Positions 43,697 through 52,807 are shown, counted from the stretch's first letter. The stretch: 64,000 nucleotides of DNA from Capillimicrobium sp035565675 (GCA_035565675.1 DATMSA010000019.1:10772-74771); one strand, 5' to 3'. Notes: generated by a model not told the origin, from the sequence alone. Numbers and translations are program-made.

Positions 43697-44377
43697 CTAG
43701 CCGGGAGCGGCGGCCGCGAACCGCCGGGTCAGCGCGAGCGCGTCGGTGATCGCCGTGCCCACGACGACGGCCCACGCGCCGGCCGCGAACGCGGCGGCCA
43801 CGTCGGCCGGCGTGGCGTACCGCCCCTCGGCGACGACGGGCACGTCGACCCGCGCGACGAGCGCGCCGACGAGCCCCAGGTCGGGGCCGCCGTCCGCGGC
43901 GCCCTCCCCGCCGGTGTAGCCCGACAGGGTGGTGGCGACCGCGGTCGCGCCGGCCTCGGCCGCGGCGACGCCGGCCGCGAGGTCGTCGACGTCGGCGAGC
44001 ACCTCCGCGCCGGGGCCGAGCGCCTCGCGCACCCGCGCCAGGAACGCGTCGGGTCCCTCGCCGCCCGGGCGCGCCCGCCGGGTCGCGTCGACGGCGACGA
44101 CGTCGGCGCCCGCGTCGCGCATCGCGACCGCGTCCTCGACCGCCGGCGTGATGTACACCGGCGACCCGGGGACCTCGCGCTTGCGCAGCCCCACGATCGG
44201 CACGCCGACCGCCGCGCGGATCGCCGCGATCGACTCGGCGCCCTCGGCGCGGATCGCGCCCGCGCCGCCCTGCTCGGCGGCCGCGGCGAGCGCGGCGAGC
44301 ACGTCGGGCCGGCGCAGCGGACTGCCGGGCGGCGCCTGACAGGAGACGACCAGCCGGCCGCGCAGGCCCGCGATCAC
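43697..44377 (-). CDS. nanE: N-acylglucosamine-6-phosphate 2-epimerase (NanE family)
   Basis: A 226-residue barrel protein. Early VVSCQAPPGSPLRRPDV, the IVGLRKREVPGSPVYITP segment with the Lys, VVAVDATRR and VVAEGRYATPADV match the NanE family, which turns ManNAc-6-P into GlcNAc-6-P in sialic acid or amino-sugar use. GTG 44377 overlaps the sugar kinase stop (GTGA), so both are coupled. No sialic acid lyase or nagA/nagB was seen nearby. Confidence 0.88.
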   Translation of the reverse strand: MIAGLRGRLVVSCQAPPGSPLRRPDVLAALAAAAEQGGAGAIRAEGAESIAAIRAAVGVPIVGLRKREVPGSPVYITPAVEDAVAMRDAGADVVAVDATRRARPGGEGPDAFLARVREALGPGAEVLADVDDLAAGVAAAEAGATAVATTLSGYTGGEGAADGGPDLGLVGALVARVDVPVVAEGRYATPADVAAAFAAGAWAVVVGTAITDALALTRRFAAAAPG

Positions 44378-45315
44378 CCCCGCCACAGCAGGCCCTCCAC
44401 GGGCGCGGGCCCGCCGGGGCGGGCGAGCTCGACCGCCCCGTCCAGCGACGTGCCGGCCGCCGGCACGATCCGCGCAGCGGGCCGCCGGCGCGCCAGCCCG
44501 GCCCGGAACGGCGCGTCGAGCAGCCGCGAGTCCCACAGGCTCCCCAGGCGGGCGACGTCGACGGCCTCCGCGTCGGCGAACAGGCGCGCGCACGCCGCGG
44601 CCGCGCTGGCCGCGAGCTCGTCGCCGGCCCGCTCCCAGATCGCCGCCGCCACCGGGTCGCCGCCGCGCGCCGCCTCGGCGACCGCCGGGGCGAAGCTCGC
44701 GACGACGCGCGAGACCGGCCGGTCCTCGCGCAGGATGCCCGTCGGGACCGCGTCGATCGAGCTCCAGCGCGCCGCCGCGGCCGCGCGCAGCGCCTCGGAT
44801 CCGCCCTCGCGCCCGTCGGCCGATCGCAGCGCCGCCCGCAGGCCGGCGTGGCCGACCGCGAACCCGCTGCCGTCGTCGCCGAGCAGCGAGCCCCAGCCGT
44901 CGACCTTGGCCCAGCCGGCGCCGCCGTCGTGGCCGAGGACGACGACGCCGGTCCCGGCCGCCACGACCACGCCCGGCCGCACCCCGCCGAGCGCGCCCAG
45001 CAGCGACGTCACGCCGTCGGAGGCGATCGCCACCGGCGGCGCGCCGCCGACCCGGGCGCGCAGCCCGTCGGCGATCGCCAGCAGATCGGCGTCCGACGCC
45101 AGCTCGTAGCCCGAGAGGCCGACGCCGATCGCCTCGACCGCGGGGCCATCGGCGACGACGGTCTCCAGCGCCGCGACGAGCGCCGCCGCCACGTCGGCGG
45201 AGCCGACGGCCCCCTCCATGCGCGGCACGCCCGCGACGGGCGGACCCGTCCGGTCCGCCCCGCCGCGGAGCACCGCCCGGATGCCGGTCTGGCCGGCGTC
45301 GATCCCGACGATCAC
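44374..45315 (-). CDS. BadF/BadG-type ATPase, N-acetylglucosamine kinase-like
   Basis: A 313-residue sugar kinase of the actin-like ATPase fold. The phosphate-1 motif is VGIDAGQTGIRAVL at the N-terminus; ASDGVTSLLGALGG, VVVAAGTGVVVLG (phosphate 2) and GWGSLLGDDGSGFAVG are typical of eukaryote-like N-acetylglucosamine kinases. With the coupled nanE gene it fits phosphorylation of ManNAc or GlcNAc. It lies 19 bases after a sugar-binding lipoprotein gene. Confidence 0.88.
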   Translation of the reverse strand: MIVGIDAGQTGIRAVLRGGADRTGPPVAGVPRMEGAVGSADVAAALVAALETVVADGPAVEAIGVGLSGYELASDADLLAIADGLRARVGGAPPVAIASDGVTSLLGALGGVRPGVVVAAGTGVVVLGHDGGAGWAKVDGWGSLLGDDGSGFAVGHAGLRAALRSADGREGGSEALRAAAAARWSSIDAVPTGILREDRPVSRVVASFAPAVAEAARGGDPVAAAIWERAGDELAASAAAACARLFADAEAVDVARLGSLWDSRLLDAPFRAGLARRRPAARIVPAAGTSLDGAVELARPGGPAPVEGLLWRG

Positions 45316-45334
45316 GGCACCCGGGCGTCGCGGC

Positions 45335-46474
45335 TCATTCGATCCCGGCCTCCGCGCAGGCCTCCGCGTAGGGGCCGGTGCAGATGTCGTCGGTCTTCAG
45401 GAAGCCGTCCGCGATGACGGTGTCGAGGATGTTGTCGCGGGTGATCGCGATCGTCTCCAGCAGCTTGGAGGGGACCTCCTTGGCGCCGTTGTCGACCGTG
45501 TCGGTCGCGATGCCCTCCGGCTCCTGCCCGCGCGCCAGCGGCACGGCCAGCTCCGCGGCGGTGCCGGCGATCTCGATCAGCGGCTGGTAGACCGTCATGA
45601 GCTGCTCGCCCACGAGGATCCGCTGGATCGCGGCCAGCTCGGCGTCCTGCCCGGTCACGTAGCGCGACTCGGGGTCGATCGACGCGCCCTTCAGCGCGGC
45701 GATCGCGCCGCCGGCCATGCCGTCGTTGGCCGAGTACACGGCGTCGAAGCCGTCCTTGCCGAGCGCGGTGATCGCCTGCTCCATCTCCTGCTGGGCCTTG
45801 TCGGGGCTCCAGTCGGGGGTGTCGTAGCTCTTGACGACCTCGACCCCCTGCTCCTCGTAGACCTCCAGCGCGCCGTCCTTGTACGGCTTGGCGTTGGAGT
45901 CGGTCGGCGCGCCGTTGATCATCACGACGCGCTTGCCCTCGCCGCCGCCCATCGCCTTGAGCTGCGTCTCGGCCTGCTGCCGGCCGACCTGGAACGGGTC
46001 GATCGACACGTAGTAGTCGATCTCGGCATCCGGGATCAGGCGCCCGTAGGCGATGACCTTCACGTCGGCCTGGCGCGCGCGGTTGACGATCGCGGCCGCG
46101 GACTTCACGTCGACGGCGCTGATCACGATGACCTTCGCGCCCTCGGTGATGACCGCCTCGGCCTGCTGCTGCTGCTTGGCCGGGTCGCCCGTGGCGTTCT
46201 GGTAGAGGACCTCGCAGTCGGGGCACAGCTCCTCCACCTTGGCGGTGAAGTTCGGCCGGTCCTGCTCCTCGTAGCGGGTCGTCTTGTTCTCCGGCATCAG
46301 GAACGCGATCTTGCCGCCCCCCGCCTGCTCGGCGTCGCCGGCGGCGCTCGTCGCCGCCGTCGCGGCCGTGCCGGTGGTGCCTCCGTCGTCGTCGTCGCCG
46401 CAGGCGCCCAGCGCGAGCGCCATGGTCACGGCGGCGAGCGCGAGCAGCGCCCGCCGGGTCCCTCTGCTGATCAT
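45335..46474 (-). CDS. Sugar ABC transporter substrate-binding lipoprotein (XylF-like)
   Basis: A 379-residue lipoprotein. The lipobox LGAC puts the lipid-modified Cys at residue 25, followed by an Asp/Thr/Ala linker. The mature part follows the periplasmic-binding fold of XylF: VIAYGRLIPDAEIDYYVSID, NAKPYKDGA, YSANDGMAGGAIAALKG, TGQDAELAAIQRI and the end KLLETIAITRDNILDTVI. GGGAGG lies 8 bases before ATG 46474, which decides the start. No permease or ATPase partner is present; the sugar kinase and epimerase downstream suggest its ligand is a hexose or amino sugar. Confidence 0.92.
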   Translation of the reverse strand: MISRGTRRALLALAAVTMALALGACGDDDDGGTTGTAATAATSAAGDAEQAGGGKIAFLMPENKTTRYEEQDRPNFTAKVEELCPDCEVLYQNATGDPAKQQQQAEAVITEGAKVIVISAVDVKSAAAIVNRARQADVKVIAYGRLIPDAEIDYYVSIDPFQVGRQQAETQLKAMGGGEGKRVVMINGAPTDSNAKPYKDGALEVYEEQGVEVVKSYDTPDWSPDKAQQEMEQAITALGKDGFDAVYSANDGMAGGAIAALKGASIDPESRYVTGQDAELAAIQRILVGEQLMTVYQPLIEIAGTAAELAVPLARGQEPEGIATDTVDNGAKEVPSKLLETIAITRDNILDTVIADGFLKTDDICTGPYAEACAEAGIE

Positions 46475-46522
46475 GTGCGGTGCCTCCCCAGGTCGCACGT
46501 GGGTGGGTTCGAGCGTTCGACG

Positions 46523-47248
46523 TTAGCCGTCGAGCACGGCCAGCGCCTCGGCGACCGTGAAGCGCTGCTCGTAGAGCGCCTTGCCGGCGATGACCCCGGC
46601 GATGTTGACCTGGCGCATCGCCATCAGGCCCTCGAGGTCGTCGAGCGAGGCCACGCCGCCGGACACGATGAAGCGCCCGCGCACGATCGACGACACCCAC
46701 GCGATCTCGTCGAGGTCGATCCCGCCGAGCATGCCGTCGCGGTCGACGTTCGTGTAGACGAACTGCTTGACGCCGCGGTCCTGCAGCCGCTGGATGGCGG
46801 CGTCGGCGGGCATCTGCGTCGTCTCCTGCCAGCCTGCGGCCGACACGCGGCCGCCGCGGACGTCGACGCTGACGACGACGCGCTCGCCCCTCGCGTGGAC
46901 GGCCTCGTCGAGGAAGTCGACGTCGCGGAACGCGGCGGTGCCGAGGATGACGCGGTCGGCGCCGGCGCGCAGCGCGTCGCGGACGGCGCCGATGTCGCGC
47001 AGCCCGCCGCCGTACTGGACGGACACGCCCAGCTCGCGCGTGATGCGCTCGAGGTGGTGCAGGTTGCGGGGACGTCCGTCGCGGGCGCCGTCGAGGTCGA
47101 CGACGTGCAGGTAGCGGGCGCCGTCGTCGACGAACGCCCGCGCGGCGGCGAGCGGGTCGTCCTCGTAGACGGTCTTGGCGTCGAAGTCGCCCTTGGTGAG
47201 GCGGACGGCCTTGCCGTCCGAGATGTCGATCGCTGGATAGAGGCGCAT
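46523..47248 (-). CDS. hisA: Phosphoribosyl isomerase HisA
   Basis: A 241-residue barrel enzyme isomerising ProFAR to PRFAR in histidine synthesis. It starts LYPAIDISDGKAVRL with the catalytic Asp, then GDFDAKTVY, VQYGGGLRD, VVSVDVRGGRVSAAGW, YTNVDRDGMLGGID and IVSGGVAS. Actinobacterial HisA (PriA) often also does the TrpF reaction; whether this one does cannot be told here. It is 10 bases past hisH and 48 bases before the lipoprotein gene. Confidence 0.96.
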   Translation of the reverse strand: MRLYPAIDISDGKAVRLTKGDFDAKTVYEDDPLAAARAFVDDGARYLHVVDLDGARDGRPRNLHHLERITRELGVSVQYGGGLRDIGAVRDALRAGADRVILGTAAFRDVDFLDEAVHARGERVVVSVDVRGGRVSAAGWQETTQMPADAAIQRLQDRGVKQFVYTNVDRDGMLGGIDLDEIAWVSSIVRGRFIVSGGVASLDDLEGLMAMRQVNIAGVIAGKALYEQRFTVAEALAVLDG

Positions 47249-47258
47249 GCAGTCGGTG

Positions 47259-47900
47259 TCAGGCCGCGACCCGGGCGCACAGCCGCGCGAAGTTGCGCAG
47301 CAGCGTCAGGCCGTGGGTGGAGGACTTCTCGGGATGGAACTGGGCGCCGAACACGTTGCCGCGCGCCACGACCGAGGCGAACTCCACGCCGTAGTCGCTG
47401 ACGCCCAGCACGTCGGCCGGATCGGCCGGCTGCGGCGCGTAGGAGTGCACGTGGTAGAAGGTCGAGGGGTCGGGCAGGCCGTCCAGGAGCGGGGACTCGT
47501 GGGCGGGTGGGCGCCATCTCACCTCGCTCCAGCCGATGTGCGGGAGCTTGAGGTCGCCGGCGTCGAGGCGGCGCACCGGGCCGCGCAGCAGGCCCAGGCC
47601 GGTGGCGCCCTCGTGCTCGTCGCTGGACTCGAACAGGAGCTGCATGCCCATGCAGGAGCCGAAGAACGGCAGGCCGCCGCGCGCGCACTCCAGCAGCACG
47701 TCCTCGAGCTCCAGCTCGCGCAGCGTGCGCATCGCGGCCGGGAACGCGCCGACGCCGGGCAGCAGCAGGCCGTCGGCGGCGCGCAGCTCGGCGGGGTCGC
47801 GCGTGATCGAGACGGTCGCGCCGACGTGCTCCAGCGCCTTCTCGACCGACCGGCGGTTGCCCATGCCGTAGTCGACGATCGCGATGCGCGGCGCCGCCAT
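47259..47900 (-). CDS. hisH: Imidazole glycerol phosphate synthase, glutaminase subunit
   Basis: A 213-residue class I glutamine amidotransferase supplying ammonia to HisF. The nucleophile Cys is in FFGSCMGMQLLFE and the His-Glu pair is in GAQFHPEKSS. The start VDYGMGNRRSVEKALE is conserved. ATG 47900 lies 2 bases past the hisB stop. Confidence 0.97.
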   Translation of the reverse strand: MAAPRIAIVDYGMGNRRSVEKALEHVGATVSITRDPAELRAADGLLLPGVGAFPAAMRTLRELELEDVLLECARGGLPFFGSCMGMQLLFESSDEHEGATGLGLLRGPVRRLDAGDLKLPHIGWSEVRWRPPAHESPLLDGLPDPSTFYHVHSYAPQPADPADVLGVSDYGVEFASVVARGNVFGAQFHPEKSSTHGLTLLRNFARLCARVAA

Positions 47901-47902
47901 GG

Positions 47903-48496
47903 CTACAGGACGCCCTTGGTGGACGGGATGCCGGTCTCGGTGGGGTCGATCGCGGTCGCCTGGCGCAGCGCGCGGGCGAACGCCTTGAACAGCGCCTCGA
48001 TGACGTGGTGCACGCCGCCGTCGGCCTCGACGGTCAGGTGGACGGTGATCTTCGCCTGGTTGACGATCGCGCGGAAGAACTCCTCGGCGAGCTCGTGCTC
48101 GAAGCCGCCGGTCGAGCCCGCGGGCAGCTCGGCCGTGAACCGCAGGTACGGGCGGCCGGACACGTCGATCGCGCAGGCGGCGCGCGCCTCGTCCATCGGC
48201 ACCACCGCGTGGCCGTAGCGCACGATGCCGGCGCGGTCGCCGAGCGCGCGGTCCAGCGCCTGCCCGAGCACGATGCCGGTGTCCTCGACCGTGTGGTGCG
48301 CGCCGGTCTGCAGGTCGCCCTCGGCGGTGACGTCGAGGTCGAGGCGGCCGTGGCGGGCCAGGAGGTCGAGCATGTGGTCGAAGAAGCCGACGCCGGTGCG
48401 CCGCTCCCCGGCGCCGGACCCGTCCAGGGCCAGGCGCAGGCGGATGTCGGTCTCGCCGGTGCGGCGTTCGATCTCGGCGCTGCGGGTCGTCGTCAT
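47903..48496 (-). CDS. hisB: Imidazoleglycerol-phosphate dehydratase
   Basis: A 197-residue single-function HisB (no phosphatase domain). The manganese-site motifs are GFFDHMLDLLARHG, GAHHTVEDTGI and GGVHHVIEALFKAFARAL. ATG 48496 overlaps the hisD stop (ATGA). In most actinobacteria hisC lies between hisD and hisB; here it is missing. Confidence 0.97.
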   Translation of the reverse strand: MTTTRSAEIERRTGETDIRLRLALDGSGAGERRTGVGFFDHMLDLLARHGRLDLDVTAEGDLQTGAHHTVEDTGIVLGQALDRALGDRAGIVRYGHAVVPMDEARAACAIDVSGRPYLRFTAELPAGSTGGFEHELAEEFFRAIVNQAKITVHLTVEADGGVHHVIEALFKAFARALRQATAIDPTETGIPSTKGVL

Positions 48497-49770
48497 GACG
48501 GCGCTCCATTCTGGCGGGCTTCCATCGACTCCGCGTGCACGCCGAACCCCTCGGCGCGCGCGACGGGGGCTCCGGCGCGCGCGAGCTGCGCGGCGGCGGG
48601 CCCGACGTGCACCTCGGTCATGCGGCGGCGGAAGTGGCGCGGCGACAGGCCGGAGGCGAAGCGGGCGGCGCCGCCGGTGGGCAGGACGTGGTTGGAGCCG
48701 GCGACGTAGTCGGTGAACGCGGTGCCGCTCGCGGCGCCGACGAGGAGCGTGCCGGCGCAGCGGATCTCGGGCGCGCGCGCCTCCATGCGCGGGCCGACGA
48801 GCTGCAGGTGCTCGGGCGCGAACGCGTTGGCCAGCTCGATCGCCGCGGGCGCGTCGGGGACCGCCACGACCGCGAGCGGCGCGAAGTCGACGTGCGCCCG
48901 CTCGCCGGCGAGCGCGACGGCGCGCTCGGCGATCGCGTCGAGCGTGGCCGGGTCGTCGCCGGCGAGGACGGCCAGCGAGCCGGGGCCGTGCTCGGCCTGG
49001 GCGAGCAGGTCGAGGGCGACGAGCGTGGCGTCGACGCCGGCGTCGGCGAGCACGAGCACGTCGGACGGGCCGGCGAAGCCGTCGATGCCGACGTCGGCGC
49101 TGCACTGCACCTTCGCCTCCTGCACCCACAGGTTGCCGGGGCCGACGATCACGTCCACGCGCGGGATCGTCTGCGTTCCGTAGGCGAGCGCGGCGACCGC
49201 CTGGGCGCCGCCCATCCGGTACACCTCGTCGACGTGGCACAGCGCGCAGGCGCCGAGCACGACCGGGTTCAGCTCCCCGTCGGGCCCGGGCGGCGAGCAC
49301 ACGACGATCTCCTCCACTCCGGCGACCCGCGCGGTGACGGCGCCCATCAGCACGGTGGACGGGTAGGGGGCGCGCCCGCCGGGCACGTAGATCGCGGCCC
49401 GGCGCACGGGGATCTCACGCACGAGCACGCGCTGGCCCTGGGGCAGCAGCAGCTCGGCGTCGTCGCCCAGCGACGCGCCCGCCACCGCGGCGATGTTCGC
49501 CATCGCGACGTCGAGGCCGCAGCGCACGTCGGAGCGCAGCGCGGCGGCCGCCGCGTCGAGCTCCTGGGCGCCGACGCGCAGCGGGCGCGGATCGGCGCCG
49601 CGGGTGTCGTGCTCGCGGGTGAGGGCGAGCACGGCGTCGTCGCCCTCCTCGCGCACGCGCGCGACGATCGCCCGCACCGGCTCGGCCACCGACTCGCCGG
49701 CGGGCACGAGCGCGCGCACGCGCGCGGCCAGCTCGGCCGGCGGCGCGGCGTCGAAGCGCTCAACGCGCAC
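48493..49770 (-). CDS. hisD: Histidinol dehydrogenase
   Basis: A 425-residue zinc enzyme oxidising histidinol to histidine with two NAD+. YVPGGRAPYPSTVLM, DEVYRMGGAQAVAALAYGT, VDVIVGPGN, IDGFAGPSDVLVLAD and AEHGPGSLAVL are in order; the zinc/catalytic His pair is in FAPEHLQLV. It overlaps hisG by 11 bases. Confidence 0.97.
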   Translation of the reverse strand: MRVERFDAAPPAELAARVRALVPAGESVAEPVRAIVARVREEGDDAVLALTREHDTRGADPRPLRVGAQELDAAAAALRSDVRCGLDVAMANIAAVAGASLGDDAELLLPQGQRVLVREIPVRRAAIYVPGGRAPYPSTVLMGAVTARVAGVEEIVVCSPPGPDGELNPVVLGACALCHVDEVYRMGGAQAVAALAYGTQTIPRVDVIVGPGNLWVQEAKVQCSADVGIDGFAGPSDVLVLADAGVDATLVALDLLAQAEHGPGSLAVLAGDDPATLDAIAERAVALAGERAHVDFAPLAVVAVPDAPAAIELANAFAPEHLQLVGPRMEARAPEIRCAGTLLVGAASGTAFTDYVAGSNHVLPTGGAARFASGLSPRHFRRRMTEVHVGPAAAQLARAGAPVARAEGFGVHAESMEARQNGAPS

Positions 49771-50392
49771 GCAGCGCCTCCAGCACGGCGTCGATCTCGC
49801 GGGCGCGCAGCTTGTGGGATACCGGGTTGGCGATCAGGCGCGCGGTCGAGTGCGCGATCTCCTCGCGGATGACGAGCCCGTTCTCGCGCAGCGTCGTGCC
49901 GGTCGCGGTGAGGTCGACGATCGCCTCGACCAGGCCGGTGAGCGGGGCCAGCTCGACGGAGCCTTTCACCTCGACGATCTCGGCCTGGCGGCCGGTGTCC
50001 TCGAAGTAGCGGGCGGCGATCCGCGGGTACTTCGTCGCGACGCGCATGACGCCCAGGCGCCGCAGCGCCTCGGCGGCCGGGTCGTCGCCCTCGCGGGAGG
50101 CGAGCACCATCGTGCAGCCGCCGAACCCGAGGTCGAGCAGCTCGTAGAGGTCGCGCCCGGCCTGCTCCATCAGCACGTCCTTGCCGCAGATGCCGATGTC
50201 GGCGGCCCCCGCCTCGACGTACGTCGGCACGTCGGACGGGCGCATCGTCACGATCCCGACGGACTCGAACAGCAGCTTGCGGTCGTTGGCGCGCACCTCG
50301 GAGGTGTCGACGCCGAGCTGGTCGAGCAGGTCGAGCGTGCCGCTCATCAGGGCGCCGCGCGGCACCGCGATCGTGAGGCCGAGCGCGCTCAT
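49760..50392 (-). CDS. hisG: ATP phosphoribosyltransferase, short form
   Basis: A 210-residue HisG lacking the C-terminal ACT-like regulatory domain. TIAVPRGAL opens the protein; VPTYVEAGAADIGICGKDVL and IVDLTATGTTLRENGL are the substrate and PRPP segments. Short HisG needs HisZ as regulatory partner, and hisZ is directly upstream with a 4-base overlap. This enzyme begins histidine synthesis and is expected to be inhibited by histidine through HisZ. Confidence 0.96.
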   Translation of the reverse strand: MSALGLTIAVPRGALMSGTLDLLDQLGVDTSEVRANDRKLLFESVGIVTMRPSDVPTYVEAGAADIGICGKDVLMEQAGRDLYELLDLGFGGCTMVLASREGDDPAAEALRRLGVMRVATKYPRIAARYFEDTGRQAEIVEVKGSVELAPLTGLVEAIVDLTATGTTLRENGLVIREEIAHSTARLIANPVSHKLRAREIDAVLEALRAR

Positions 50393-51312
50393 GCCGCCAG
50401 CGCCTCGTGCAGACGGTCGACCGACAGCCCGAATCCGGCGGCGGGCAGCGGGCGCCCGAAGCGGCCCAGCAGCTCGTCGTAGCGGCCGCCGCCGCCGAGC
50501 GGCTGGCCCAGCCCAGGCGCGTAGACCTCGAAGATCGCGCCGGTGTAGTAGCCCAGGTCGCGGGCCAGGCCCAGGTCGATGATCACCCGGTCGCGGACGG
50601 CCGGCTCCAGCAGCGCGATCGCCTCGCCCAGCAGCGAGCCGGCGTCGCCGGGCAGCTCGTCGAGCACCTCGGGGCCGCCGCGCAGCAGCGGCACGCGGGC
50701 GATGCGCGCGTCGAGGCCGAGGCGCCGCACCTCGCGGTCCAGGCCGACGAAGTCGCGCGTGACGAGCTCGTGCAGCAGGCGGTCGCGGTCCTCGGGCGCC
50801 ACGCCCGCCTGCGCCAGCAGCGACGGCACGATCGACGCCGACCCCAGGCCGACGCGGAAGTCGCGCAGCCCCGTGGCCTCCAGCGCCGCGCACAGCACGG
50901 TCAGGACCTCGGCGGTGCCGCCCGGGGCGGCCGCGCCGATCAGCTCGATCCCGGCCTGGCGCAGCTCGCGCATGTGGCCGCGGTGCGGGCGCACCTGGCG
51001 GTAGGCGTTGGCGACGTAGCTGAAGCGCAGCGGCGGCTCCGCGTTCGCGTAGCGGGTGGAGGCCACGCGCGCGATCGGCACGGTCATGTCGGTGCGCAGC
51101 ACGAGCACGTTGCCGTGGTCGTCGAGCACCCGGTAGGCGGGCGGCATCGAGTCCCCGCGGGCGAGCACCGACTCGTACTCGAGGGCGGGCGTGGCGACCT
51201 CGCCGTAGCCGGCGTCCTCGAACACGGCGCGCATCGCGCCCTCGATGGCGCGCCGCTCCCGCATCTCGTCGGGCAGCACGTCGCGCGTGCCGCTGGGGAT
51301 CGGGTGGATCAT
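50389..51312 (-). CDS. hisZ: ATP phosphoribosyltransferase regulatory subunit
   Basis: A 307-residue paralogue of histidyl-tRNA synthetase without the anticodon-binding domain. LRTDMTVPIARVASTRY (motif 2 region) and the end GLGQPLGGGGRYDELLGRFG and AAGFGLSVDRL (motif 3 remnants) are visible. It binds histidine and switches HisG off. First gene of the hisZ-G-D-B-H-A run; 31 bases after murA, with TACCCT 11 bases before ATG 51312. Confidence 0.95.
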   Translation of the reverse strand: MIHPIPSGTRDVLPDEMRERRAIEGAMRAVFEDAGYGEVATPALEYESVLARGDSMPPAYRVLDDHGNVLVLRTDMTVPIARVASTRYANAEPPLRFSYVANAYRQVRPHRGHMRELRQAGIELIGAAAPGGTAEVLTVLCAALEATGLRDFRVGLGSASIVPSLLAQAGVAPEDRDRLLHELVTRDFVGLDREVRRLGLDARIARVPLLRGGPEVLDELPGDAGSLLGEAIALLEPAVRDRVIIDLGLARDLGYYTGAIFEVYAPGLGQPLGGGGRYDELLGRFGRPLPAAGFGLSVDRLHEALAA

Positions 51313-51323
51313 GGGGACCCCGG

Positions 51324-51329
51324 AGGGTA
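51324..51329 (-). promoter_or_regulatory. -10-like TACCCT for hisZ
   Basis: TACCCT on the minus strand, 11 bases before ATG 51312. It suggests the his run can start separately from murA. No T-box or leader peptide was found in the 31-base gap. Confidence 0.3.
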
Positions 51330-51343
51330 TTGGCGCGCCGCGG

Positions 51344-52651
51344 CTAGACCGGGACGGGTTCGGTCGCGACGCGCTCGATCTTGGCGCCGAGCTCGCGCAG
51401 GCGCTCGTCGATGCGCTCGTAGCCGCGGTCGATCTGGCGGATGTTGCCGATCTCGCTGCGGCCCTCCGCGCACAGGGCGGCGATCAGCATCGCCATGCCG
51501 GCGCGGATGTCGGGCGACTCCAGGCGCTCGCCGCGCAGGCGGCTGCGGCCGTAGACGATCGCCCGGTGCGGGTCGCAGAGGATGATGTTGGCGCCCATGT
51601 TCACGAGCTTGTCGGTGAAGATCATGCGGTTCTCGAACATCCACTCGTGGATGAGGACCTGACCCTCCGACTGGGTTGCCAGCGCGATCGCGATCGACGT
51701 CAGATCGGCCGGGAACGCGGGCCACGGGCCGTCCTGCACCTTCGCGGTGAACTCGCCCATGTCGCGCTTGACGCGCAGGTCCTGTCCGCCGGGCACGACG
51801 ACGTCGTCGCCGTGGACCTCGGTGCGCAGGCCCAGGCGCTCGAACACGAGACGGATCATCCGCAGGTCGTCGGTGACGCACGCCTTGATGCGCAGCTCCC
51901 CGCCGGTGACGCCGGCGAGGGCCATGAACGAGCCGATCTCGATGTGGTCGGGCGCGATGTCGTGCGTGCAGCCGTGCAGGTCGGTGCTGCCGTGGACGGT
52001 GAGCACGTTGGAGCCGATGCCGTGGATCGTCGCGCCCATCTTCACGAGCATGCGCGCGAGGTCCTGGACGTGCGGCTCGCACGCGGCGTTGCCGATGACG
52101 GTGGCGCCCTCGGTGCGCACGGCCGCCAGCAGCGCGTTCTCGGTGCCCATCACCGACGGCTCGTCCATGAACACGTCGCCGGCGCGCAGCCCGCGGGGGG
52201 CGCGGGCGACGATGTCGCCGCTGCGGTGCTCCTCGACCTCGGCGCCGAGCGCGCGGAACGCGTCGAGATGCGGGTCCAGGCGCCGGCGGCCGATGACGTC
52301 GCCGCCCGGGGGCGGCATGCGCGCCTCGCCGAAGCGGGCCAGGAGCGGGCCGGCGAGCAGGAACGAGGCGCGGATCGCCTCCGCCTTGGCGCGGTCGATC
52401 TCGGCGTCCGCCGAGACCCCGTCGGCCTGGAGCGCGACCTCGTGGCCGTTGCGCCACTGCACCCGCACGCCGATCCCGCGCAGGATGTCCAGCATCGCCT
52501 CCACGTCGCGGATGCGGGGCACGTTGCGCACGACGACCTCGTCGGTCGTGAGGACCGACGCGGCCAGGATGGGAAGGGCGCCGTTCTTGTTGCCGGCCGG
52601 GACCACCGTCCCGGACAGCGGGGCGCCGCCGTCGATGACGAACTTCTGCAT
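51344..52651 (-). CDS. murA: UDP-N-acetylglucosamine 1-carboxyvinyltransferase with Asp in place of catalytic Cys
   Basis: A 435-residue EPT-family enzyme, first step of peptidoglycan precursor synthesis. NKNGALPILAASVL near residue 21 gives the active-site Lys and Asn. The loop that binds fosfomycin in other species reads PGGDVIGRR: residue 118 is Asp where most MurA have Cys. Mycobacterial MurA has the same Asp and is insensitive to fosfomycin. SVMGTENALLAAV and the end EIGNIRQIDRGYERI are family motifs. MQKFVIDGG at 52651 matches the family start. 168 bases of noncoding DNA separate it from the divergent ABC gene. Confidence 0.93.
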   Translation of the reverse strand: MQKFVIDGGAPLSGTVVPAGNKNGALPILAASVLTTDEVVVRNVPRIRDVEAMLDILRGIGVRVQWRNGHEVALQADGVSADAEIDRAKAEAIRASFLLAGPLLARFGEARMPPPGGDVIGRRRLDPHLDAFRALGAEVEEHRSGDIVARAPRGLRAGDVFMDEPSVMGTENALLAAVRTEGATVIGNAACEPHVQDLARMLVKMGATIHGIGSNVLTVHGSTDLHGCTHDIAPDHIEIGSFMALAGVTGGELRIKACVTDDLRMIRLVFERLGLRTEVHGDDVVVPGGQDLRVKRDMGEFTAKVQDGPWPAFPADLTSIAIALATQSEGQVLIHEWMFENRMIFTDKLVNMGANIILCDPHRAIVYGRSRLRGERLESPDIRAGMAMLIAALCAEGRSEIGNIRQIDRGYERIDERLRELGAKIERVATEPVPV

Positions 52652-52807
52652 GGGCGTTCGCGCCTGCGGTGAGGGTGCAGCAGAGCGCCGGGCAAGGGTA
52701 ACAGCCATCTGCTGCTGCCAGTTCGGCGCCGCGGGCCCCGACCCTCCCGGAGAACCCCGCAGCGGCGACGCGTAGTGGCGGCGGATGGCGGGCGCGATCG
52801 GGCGCCG

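Noticed and set aside
51313..51343. Histidine leader, T-box or attenuator before hisZ
   Set aside because: Only 31 bases lie between murA and hisZ, with no His codon run or T-box sequence; control is more likely through HisZ feedback.
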